From the IMG/VR virus record IMGVR_UViG_3300043570_002364, positions 1-64,000 of that record: a stretch of 64,000 nucleotides of DNA; one strand, written 5' to 3'. The stretch is from a virus. Shown here one piece after another: positions 24,328-34,600 of this stretch; position 1 is the first letter of the stretch, and each line of letters begins with the position of its first letter. The notes under the pieces were generated by a model. It was not told the origin of the DNA. It made no database searches and saw only the letters and a list, made by a program, of their open reading frames with translations. A program made the position numbers and the translations under genes.

Positions 24328-24882
24328 TTATTGTTGAACTACTACTCTCACAAATTCACTTGCATAAAATGCAACAGTACTTGCAACAGTTAACGAACCT
24401 GATGTTGAATCCCAAACAACTTGATTGCCTGTTGGGGTTCCTGCTGTCAATATTGTTCCAATGTTATTACCTTGTCTAAATGCGTTTATACAACGCTTAC
24501 CAATTGCATCTGGGAAATATATCGTTAAAGAATTTAATGTAGCATTATTTGTATATTCAAATACACTAAAGTTTCCACCACCACCAGGTATTACACCACC
24601 ACCACCAGTTCCATTTCCTAAAATTTGTATTGCCACTTGTACCTTTGCGCCACATAAAGCATATACATAATTTGCTACACCAACTAAAGGAACAGGATTT
24701 TGACCTGTGCCATTAACTAAATTTTGAGAAACGCCATATTCCAATGCAATTCTTTCCATGTAAAGCTGTTGAGCCTTACGAGGATCAATGCTTCCATTAA
24801 AAAAAACATTTTGCTTTGGAATATCATCATTCCATAAGTATTGAGAAATTTTCGCTATTGATACTGTTTCTTGAGGTGTCAT
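24328..24882 (-). CDS. Virion-type protein with Gly-rich linker (184 aa)
   Basis: The N-terminal third (QETVSIAKISQYLWNDDIPK, MERIALEYGVSQNL) is helical. A glycine-rich segment (GNGTGGGGVIPGGGGN) then leads into a beta domain resembling the end of the fibre-type proteins (ASEFVRVVVQQ). It is encoded 12 bp before the fibre gene, so it probably joins fibre and tail. Unknown family. Confidence 0.65.
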   Translation of the reverse strand: MTPQETVSIAKISQYLWNDDIPKQNVFFNGSIDPRKAQQLYMERIALEYGVSQNLVNGTGQNPVPLVGVANYVYALCGAKVQVAIQILGNGTGGGGVIPGGGGNFSVFEYTNNATLNSLTIYFPDAIGKRCINAFRQGNNIGTILTAGTPTGNQVVWDSTSGSLTVASTVAFYASEFVRVVVQQ

Positions 24883-24883
24883 T

Positions 24884-25402
24884 TTAGAAGAATAAAGCTT
24901 GGTTAGTAGATATATATGTTGCTCTGTTTAATGCAGCTTGTGCTGAATAAATATCAGATGCAAATGTAATCGCTTGATTTGCGCTATCAAGTTCAACTCT
25001 TAGAACTAATTTTGTTTGATACCAATTGGTACTTGCACTAAGATTTGAATTTGCTACTTGACTTTCAGTAAGTCCATAGTAAAATGTTTCATTGTATGCA
25101 GTAAATGCATATGAAATAGTTTTTGATGTAACCACTGCATTTGCAGCTGTTAACCATTGTACCGTAATACTTAATGCACTATCTTGTGATAATACATTTA
25201 AGCTAATACTAGTATTTGCTAAAGGCCATTCAATATAAGTAGTAAGAGTACCAGCAGGTACTAACATAGTACCATTAGCTTGCAATAGATATATTCTACG
25301 CTTTGTAATAGTAACATCGGAGCCTGTTGAAGTATCTGTTAAAGTTATAACAGATGGCGTGCCGCTAAACTGACTTGCCGTAAAATTTGGGGTAAGAGGC
25401 AT
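24884..25402 (-). CDS. Conserved beta-rich virion protein (172 aa)
   Basis: MPLTPNFTASQFSGTPSVIT followed by LTDTSTGSDVTITKRRIYLL is a start I know from several Bacteroidetes phage tail proteins. The rest is a beta sandwich (SISLNVLSQDSALSITVQWL, FYYGLTESQVANSNL). Probably a minor tail or fibre-attachment subunit. A promoter-like element lies at 25420-25427. Confidence 0.65.
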   Translation of the reverse strand: MPLTPNFTASQFSGTPSVITLTDTSTGSDVTITKRRIYLLQANGTMLVPAGTLTTYIEWPLANTSISLNVLSQDSALSITVQWLTAANAVVTSKTISYAFTAYNETFYYGLTESQVANSNLSASTNWYQTKLVLRVELDSANQAITFASDIYSAQAALNRATYISTNQALFF

Positions 25403-25419
25403 TTTGCTAAAATTTTACC

Positions 25420-25427
25420 CAAATATA
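25420..25427 (-). promoter_or_regulatory. -7 element TATATTTG
   Basis: The minus-strand sequence TATATTTG ends 17 bases before ATG 25402. It lies in the 47-bp gap after the small gene at 25450-25608. It would start a separate transcript for the fibre and tail proteins. Confidence 0.5.
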
Positions 25428-25449
25428 AGAAAAATATAGCTATATTGGC

Positions 25450-25608
25450 CTATTTTCTTTTCTTCATAGACTTTAATTTGCTCACTTTCTTAGGCAGTTT
25501 CATCCCCTTGCTAGCTTTGTTCCACTCATCCACATCAACTCCCTGTTTTTCAAGTTTGTTTTTGTGGATGTTAAAGTAGGCTTCTTGTGCCTTTGATTTA
25601 TATGGCAT
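25450..25608 (-). CDS. Small basic phage protein (52 aa)
   Basis: This 52-residue gene begins MPYKSKAQEAYFNIHKNKLE and continues with QGVDVDEWNKASKGMKLPKK. Proteins with this MPYKS(K/Q)AQ..YF..NK N-terminus are common small phage proteins of unknown function. The C-terminus is strongly basic (SKLKSMKKRK). It sits directly downstream of the giant internal protein gene. Confidence 0.7.
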   Translation of the reverse strand: MPYKSKAQEAYFNIHKNKLEKQGVDVDEWNKASKGMKLPKKVSKLKSMKKRK

Positions 25609-25611
25609 AAT

Positions 25612-28600
25612 TTAATTCTTTTTATTTTTCTCAGCCTCCATTGCCTTGCGAGCTTCTTCCATTGCTTTTTCAGTTGCTTCTTTAACTTCAAGTTCCTTAA
25701 AATCAATGTTTTTCATAGTTTCAATAGCTTTATTCATTTTTGCCTTAAACTCTGGAGTTTGAGCACTTGGTGGCACATTTTTAATTCTATCGTATAATAT
25801 ATCTATTTGTTCCTGTTGCTTTTTAGTTGGATTAAATACTCCCAATCCAACATTGCCTCTAATTCTATTCATAAAGTCTTTCTTATCCCTAAATTCACCT
25901 TTTTCATCAAAGAATCCACCAATTTCGGCAGCAATAGGTATTCTGGTAAATCTATCTACTAAAGTATTTACTCTTTTGCCTGGAACAAACATACCTGCTA
26001 AAGTTTGGAATGGTAATCTTGCTTCTACTTCATCAATTGTAGTTTCAAATTTATCCCCTGCGCTTCCTCCCATTTGATTTATTTGGTAATTATCAGCTAT
26101 TAAAGATACAGATAAAAATTCTGGAAGGTGATTTAAGAATAAACTAGCGGCTTTTGGTAATCTTACACCAAAAAACTCCCATTCACCAGCTTTTAATTGT
26201 TGGCCATCAGAACCCATTATTTTGCGTTTCCTTTGATCATCATAAGTACCACCATATTTTACATTACCATTAGCCAAACCATAAGCCGTAGCAAGCATAA
26301 TCGCACTTCCAAAAAGACCTCTTCCAATAACCCCATTAATATAAACTCTTTCTTTAAGTGGTATTTGTTTCCAACCATCTTTTATAGCACTAATTAATCC
26401 ATCATATGTTTTACCTTCAACTTCATTTAACTTCATTCCTTTTTTAGTTTCATTAGCTAATCTTACAAAACCTTCAGTACCTAAAGTTGAATAATCTATA
26501 CCTCTCTTTGCTAAGTTTACGGCAATTGTTGATACAGGCATAAGCCCCTTAGTAATATATCTAGTATATTTGCTTTTTTCGCTACCCTTACCTCTTGAAA
26601 TAATCTTAGACAATGCTGTCTTATTAGTCAATCTACCAGCCTCATATGCATCAGCAGCTAATACCATTGCAGTACTTATGTTTTCAGGGCTTAATTCCAT
26701 ACCTTTTCTTTGGAAATATTTTAAAGTAGATGAAAATACTTTCATCATTTCAGGTCTAGCTGATAAAGTTGATTTCATAGCACCATGCATCCTGATCCAG
26801 CCATCTAAAACATAACCTGTTTTACCTAGTATAGTTCTATAATCTGATATATCTTTTTTAGTTGATTTACCAATACTTACATCATAATCAGTAGCTCCAT
26901 GTTTAATATATTGCCAAAATGAATTTAAACTATTAGATTCAATACTATTATATAATGTTGAAACAGCATATTCTAAATCAGCTTTTTTAAATTCTTTATC
27001 TGCTTTTTTAATATCACTTTCGCTACCATTTTCATATGCATTTTGTAAATTTTCTAAAGCATAATCTCTATTATCTTTTAATTTATTTATATATTTTTCG
27101 GCAGCTTCTTTATTTTTAAATGCAGCAAATGTTTTAAAACCTTTTTTAACAGAATACAAACTTGTATATGGAGCACCAGTAATATAAGATGCTACTCTAC
27201 CAAATGTCAAATCAACCATAGAATCTATAAATGGTTTAAAAGAACCAGCTTCTGCAACTTTAAGTGTAGTATGAATACCACTAACTAAAAATTTAGTACT
27301 TAAATCAAGTGCTTTTTCGGTAGTTGTTCTTGCTTTTTCTTTAGCATCTGCAACTAATCTATTAAATTGTCCACTTTTATTTTCTCTAGCTTTATTTAAT
27401 CTAACTAATTCATCATTTCTTCTAAAGTCATAAGTTGTGCTAGGTATTTTAGTGAAATTTCCAGAAGCTATGTCTGTTTCTGCTGTTCTTATTTCATTTT
27501 CAAATTGCTTCTTTAATCTTTGTGCAGATAATTGATCAGAAGTTAATTGATTGTTATTTTTTAAATTTTTTATCAATTGATTAATTTCTGATTTAGATTC
27601 TTTTGTTATTTTTTCATCTACTAATAATTCATTTAATTTGTTATATGCTTTATTAATTTGATCATCTATTTTTTCTCCTGTAGGATTTAACAAATCTTTA
27701 ATATCTTGTAATTTATCTTTTACTCTGAGATTGCTATTAGCAGTTTCTTGATCTTTAGCAATTGTAGCATCAACTGCTTTTTCCATACTTGATTCTATAA
27801 TAGCATCTAAATCACTTGACAATGAACTTACAACACTTTGTTTAGTACCTAATAAATCTAAATCTCTTTGTGCTTTTAATTCTTCTTTTCTATCATTCTT
27901 TTCTTGATTAGATAAATCACTTCTTTCAATTTGTGATAATGCTTCTTGGTAATCTCTTTCTATTAAAATAGGAGGTTTAGCACTTTTTTCTAATTTCAAT
28001 CCTAAATCAGCATACGTTTTAGCTCTTTCTTCTCTTGCTGCTATTAATGCATCACTAGCTTTCTTGGGATTTTTAATGGCTTGCTCATACACAGATTTAG
28101 TTGTTTTTACATATTCTATTTCTCTGTTTATTTCATCAATTTTATCTTGCTCTGTTTTAGGAGATTTACTTGTTTTTTGTACTTTTTGAGCATCTGATTT
28201 TTCTTTTAACAAAGCTTTTATTTTTTCATCTAATTCAGCTTCATATTCAGATCTAACAGCTTTTTTATTCTGTGTGCTTTCTTCTGCATGATAATCATTT
28301 GCCGCTTCTAATGCTCTCAATCTAGCTTCTTTTACAGCCAATCTTCTAACATCAGCTTTCTTTTTATTTATTTCATCTTCAAGTTTAGCTTTTGTTTGTT
28401 TTTTAAATTGATTTCTTTCAGCATAAGCATCTGCTACATCTTCTCTAGTTACGTCTGGCAATATTGATTTTAAATCTTTAGTAGCTGCGTCTAATACTTG
28501 ATCATTTGTTAACTCTTCCCCTAAGTATGAATTAACTATGTCTTTAATCAATCCTTTATCAGCAAGTGTTTTATTTATATTAGTAATGCCTTCTGCTTTT

Positions 28601-31600
28601 GCTAATTTATTAATAGCATCTAATGTTTCTTTAGTATCAGGTAATTGAGATTTTGAAATAATTGTTTTTGCATCTTTAATAAGTTTTTCTTTATCTATAT
28701 CTTTAAATTTATCAACTGCTTTTCTTAAAGCATCGGTTAAATTTTCTCCTAATTCTACAGCTTTGGCTACGGCATCTATAACATTAGCAACCATTTCTTT
28801 ATAGGTACCAAAGTCAATACCCATTTTTTCAATATTTTTGCCATCACTACCTTTTAAGAACCTATCATATTCATCTGAGATTCTTATTTTAGATGCAAGA
28901 TCTTTTAATTGCTTTGATTTCTTTTGCTTGACATCATTTGAAGCAGATTTTAAACCTTCTTCAAAACCTTGCTTTTTACCCTCTGAGCGCGCTTTATCAA
29001 GAGCTGCATTTATTTCTTGGTCATTAATCTTTACAATGCTTGAATTTACTTCTTTTTCAATTGAATTAAATTGTGCTTTTGCTTTTTCAATTTTTTCAAC
29101 ATAAGGTCTTACAGTTTTCCTTTGCTCTGCTGTTAAATTACTTTTATCTAATTCAGCTATAGTTTCTGGTACCTCCTCTACTTTAAGAATATTTTTAAGA
29201 TGATCTCTAGTTAATTTAATTTCACTTCTATCTGTTTCTTGGAATACTAAATTAAATAAACCTAAGTTTCTACCTGCTTTATTACCTAAATTTCTTAATA
29301 CAGATAAAACCTGCTCTCTTTGTTGAGTTAAATTTTCAACTTCAACTAAATTACCAGTATTTTGTGCTATATCTATTTTTTTATCAATACTTAACAAATG
29401 AGAACCTGCTGTAATAATATTATACTCTGTTGGTTCTGCATTACCATCTGCCATTCTATTAACTTCAATAGCTCTTTGAGTTGGTACATCAACATTATTT
29501 TCTTCTGCCCTTTTTGTAACTTCAGTTAATACATCTGTGGCTACAACATCTCCACCTCTAACATCAAACTCTTTACTAAAATTATAATTCTCACCTAAAG
29601 CTCTTTTAGATATTTCTACTTGTTGAGGAGTTTTAACTGGCTGTACTTCTTCAATTTCTGGCTCTTGTATTTTAACTTTTGTCTTAGGAGCTTTGCCTTG
29701 TTCAGTATATTGATACCAATCAGTTAATTCTTCAGGCATTAAAGCTACCTTTTGTTCTGCATATTTAAATTCAGCTTGGCCTTCTGCAATTAGTTTATTA
29801 CCTTCAGTAATCTTACCTTCTTTAATAAGGTCATTGCCTTGCTTCATTTTCTCAATTGCAGCATCATTTACACCAGAAAAATTAACCCATGAATTTTGTC
29901 CTCTAGTTTCTGTAGATACAGCTCTTTGAGCATCTGGGCTAAACATTTTACTATGATCTACCCATGCAGTTTCTTCTCCTATTTTACCAAATTGATTTCT
30001 ATTTACAAAATGTCCAAAATAATCATGAACAGCACGAAATTTTTCATTCCCTGTAAACCCATTTGCATCTTTTGTAACTTCACCTAAAAATGGGTGATCT
30101 TCTCCACCTTGGAATACTTTAAGTCTTTTATTATTAATAATATCTTCAAACATTTCATTTGAATTTTTATAAGGATCATCCTTAATAAATTCAACTTTAA
30201 TGCCTAAGTCTTTTGTTAAATATTGGAATTGCTTATCAATTTCTTCTGCCGCTTTATTATACGCAGCTGCTACTTCCGGATTTTTACTATCATCCACAGG
30301 AAGTGCATCATAAGCATCTTTAATCTTTTTGGCTAACTCTGTATCAACTTTTTTAACTGTTGTTTCTTCAGTATCAGGTAAACCTAAAGATTTTTTATTT
30401 TTATCTATGTAATTTTTAGTAGCCTCTTTAGCTTCTATTTGCGCCTGTTCAGATTTCTGATCATAGTCGCTACCGAATCGTCCTGCTCTTTCTTTTGCGA
30501 GTTGGATAGCATCAGTGATGTTTTCCCCATATGCAGATGGGTAACGTCCTCCGAGGGAATCCCCATATTTTTGTAATAATCCAGAGTATCTATCTTGGGT
30601 GATGAAGTCTTGGTTGACTTTAAGTCTTTTGTGTCCTGTAATTCTGTTTTCATAATCATTATTTAAAGTTTTATGATCTACATTTCCATTGTCTAATATC
30701 ATTACAGTATTAGATTCAGGGAACAAAGATATATCTTCTATTCCATATTTAGCTGAATTTTCCAAAAATTCTTGTGCCGCCTTTCTATCTTTAAATGTTA
30801 TTCTATGTTCTTCTGTTTTGCCATTAGGATTATATTCTAATGTCATTACACTATGTTGGCCCTCTGGAGCTAATGTACCCATTAAGGCTGCAAATAACTC
30901 AACTTGCTCTTTAGTACCCCTAACTGTAGGTACAGAACTAGCTTCTCCAATGGTACTTGTAGCTCCATATTTACCTATGGTATTATTATCGCTAACTATC
31001 TCTAAACCAATGTTTTCTGCAAATGTATTAGCCATTTTTTTCCAAGCTTTAAAAGCTTTATTATCAAATGCTTTATCCCCTTGCGAAATATCTGTTATTT
31101 TACCCTCTTTAAATGGAGCATACCCTAATGTAAAATCTTTTATTTCAGGTATTGGAGTTATTTCAGATACTTTTTCACCAATCTTAATAGGCTCAATTTT
31201 CCCTCCCTTTAACCCAGCTTCCAAGGCAGGCATTAGATCTTCAATAGTTAATTTAGTTCCTTCAGGTAGAGTGATAGATGCTGATTTATATCCAGGTCTT
31301 TCAAAATCATCTCTAAGTGTAGTATCAACTAATGTGAATGTCTTTTTGCCATCTTTAATAGTTTCTTTGGTAAATGTATCTTTACCCTCTATTCTTGCTT
31401 CACTTGCATCTTGTCTTATATCTCCTACTGCATTTTCTTTTTTACCGCTAAGAACTTTATAACCCTCTGTTAATCCTTCTACTGTTACTTCTGGCATTAT
31501 TTCAGTTGATTTAACTTCTTCAATTGGCTTTATTAGATTTTTATCAATATTTATAGGTACAGGATTTGTATCTCCTCTCATTGAATTAAGCGTTAAATCA

Positions 31601-34600
31601 TACTCAACATCTTTCATAGTTACTTTTGTATCTTCTGGGAAAGATATTGATACAGATCTATAAGATACTTTACCATCTTTGTCTTGTTTAGTTTTAACTA
31701 CAGTAAATATTTTTTTACCATTCTCTATTTTTTCTTTAGTAAAAAATGGATCTTTCTTCTCACCTTCTGGTTTTTTGTTTTCTTTTGCAACATGCTCTTC
31801 TGCTTCTTTAGATATATCACCTATAGAATTTGATTCATCACCATAAGTTATTTTATGTCCATCTTCTGAATTTTCAATAGTAATATCAGAAACTGGTAAT
31901 TCAATTTTATTTTCATCTATTTTATTAGATACCTCAACTGGTTTTTTAACTTCTGTTTCTTCTGGCTTTAATTTTCTACTTATTATATCACCTTCTTTAG
32001 CTATATTATATTCACCTTTATCAAAAAATGTTTTAAGAGCTAAATCAGTAGCATTATCCAATGCAGATTTATCATAATTAATATTTTCCCCATGCTTATT
32101 TAAAACTCTTTCAAATACTTCTTTCAAATATCTATAAAGAGCTGTTACTATACTACTTACCCCTCCAAATTTTGCATCTTCTAAATATGTGCTATATGAA
32201 ACAGTCTTTTTAAAATCTTCCTTATTTTCAATAAGTATTTTTTCAATATTATCCCTAAATTGATGGTTAACCAATAATTCTGACATAAACTCTTTAAAAT
32301 CACTTAATCCATAATTTTTACCTTCATATTTAAAATCTTCACCATATGGGAATTTTTCTTTTATGTATTTATAGGTTTCTTTAAGAGCTTTATAATCTTT
32401 ATTGTTTTCATTTGCATACCTGCTACTCATGCTAACCCAATGCATTAATTCATGAATACCTGATAAATATGTATTATTATTTGTATTTTCAGCCATTTTT
32501 AATTCCTTAAATGATAATAACCCTCCTAAAAGTTTTGTATCACCATAAGTACCAACTGCTCTTCCATTATTAGGTATATACCCTTCATTTACAAAAAATT
32601 TAACTTTTTCTAACCCTGGCATTCCTGAAATAGCAGTAACTAATGGTTTTAAAGGCCCATCAATTTGTGATAATTTTTCTGCAAATTCTTTAGCATTACG
32701 AGTATTTTCTTGATTAATACCCATACTAGATAAAGTAATTTTTTTATTTTTTGTACCATATTTATCATAACCGGGAAGATTTTTAAAATTCTTATAATCT
32801 TCAGCTGTTACTATTTTTATTGGTTCAACTTCTTCAATTGGTTCAACGGTTTCAGTTGTAACTATTTCTTCAGTTGGTTTAACTTCTGGAGCTTTCTCTT
32901 CTTCTATTTTTCTTTTAGCTACTCTTTCTTCTAAACCTGCGAATGGTTTCCCCGTTTCTTCAGAAAAATTACCTTTATATATATCATTTATTTTTTCTTC
33001 ATTTTTAAGCCATTCATCAGCCATTTTCTTTTTCAATTTCTCAGGTAATTCTTTCTTCATATTATCCTGCATCAATTGAGATTGAATTTTTCTAGTCATT
33101 AACTCAATGGCTTGCTTTTCTTTTAACTTTTTACCATTTTCGTCCACCATTGGAGTTTTTTCTAGTACTTTAGCTGCTGCTTCAACATTTTGTTTTGCTT
33201 GATTATAAGCTTCATTTGTCATTTTACCATTAGCCTTTGCTTTATCTAATTCATATAAAACTTCATCTTTATGTAAAGCTGCTGTATATAAATCTCTTTT
33301 ATTTTTATTTTCTAATGTAACCATTTCCAAGCCAGCACCACCTATAGTATTTAATAAAGCAAATGATAATGCATTAAGAGCATGTTCTTTTAACATCTCT
33401 TTATTTATTTCTTTCCCTTCTAATATATCCTTTCCAAGCATAACAGCTTCAAAGGTAGTTGCACTTTCTGCACCTGTTAATGCTTTTCTTGGAATAATAT
33501 CTTTAGCGTTATTTAAAAATCCTTTTAATGTTGAATTTGGATTTTTAACAGCATTTAATATTTCTTTGTCTGACATTTTACCTATTACGTTAGATGCCAT
33601 ACCACCTGCCTTACTAGCAGCTCCTCTTACATATTTTACAAGATCTTCCCCAACCCCCGCAGCTTTAAAAGCTAATGAGTTTACAAATATATTACCCCAG
33701 GCAGCATTTTCAGCATCAGGGTTATTCGCTTTCATTTGTTGTGCTAATTCTTGATTATAAGATGTTAAAGCAACAGCACTAAACATTTTAGTAAAAGAAC
33801 TTAGTGTTTTAGGCAATATAGATGGAGCACCTGCAGCCATACCTTCAGTCAATGCCATAGTTGCAATAAATGGGGCTAAATCTGATGCAATATTTAATAC
33901 TGATGAAGCCATAGAAGTGGCACTTAAATTCCAACTTGTATCAGCAGTAGAAATTTCATATTTACCTGGATTTTTTCGTAATAATAAATCTACTTTTTCT
34001 GTTTTTTGATCTTTAGTTAAAGTGTTATCTTTATTAACTTTATTAATTTGCTCTTGTAAATCTTTATCAATTTTAGGCATAGGTCTGACTAAGGCACTTT
34101 GTGCTCTAGTTGGCATAGTTTCTATTTCAGATTCAGTGCTTAATCCTAATGTCTTTAAAGCCATTCTATTTTCAGTTTCCTTACTTCCAAAAATACCTGC
34201 CCCTAAGTTTGCTACTGTTCCCCCAATATTTAACAAGCCTCCTTTCAATTTCCTAGCAGCATTACCTAAGATTGAATTTCCATTATCTGTTAATTCTTGA
34301 GCAATTTGATAAGTATCTATATCTTTAGCATATGGGTATAAATCAGGCAAATTATTTAATCTATCTGTCGCTTCTTTTACTCTTTGTGATAAATCATTAA
34401 ATTTATTTAAATCTTCTTCATCTAATACATTACCTTGTTGATTTGCCTTTTTAGATAATTCATTTAATTCTTGTTGCCCATTATTTATAAAAAGCTGCAA
34501 ACCGGTTTCTTCTAAATTTTTTCTTTGTTCTTCGTAACCTGCTTGCTCATATGATGATTTAAAATCTTCAGGATTAACATCTAAAAATTTTCTATAATAT

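Noticed and set aside
30689-31462. 257-residue plus-strand frame opposite the giant protein gene
   Set aside because: It lies wholly within a long coding sequence on the other strand, has no leader like that of the real plus genes, and the amino-acid composition (Ser/Leu-rich, no motif) is typical of antisense shadows in AT-rich DNA.
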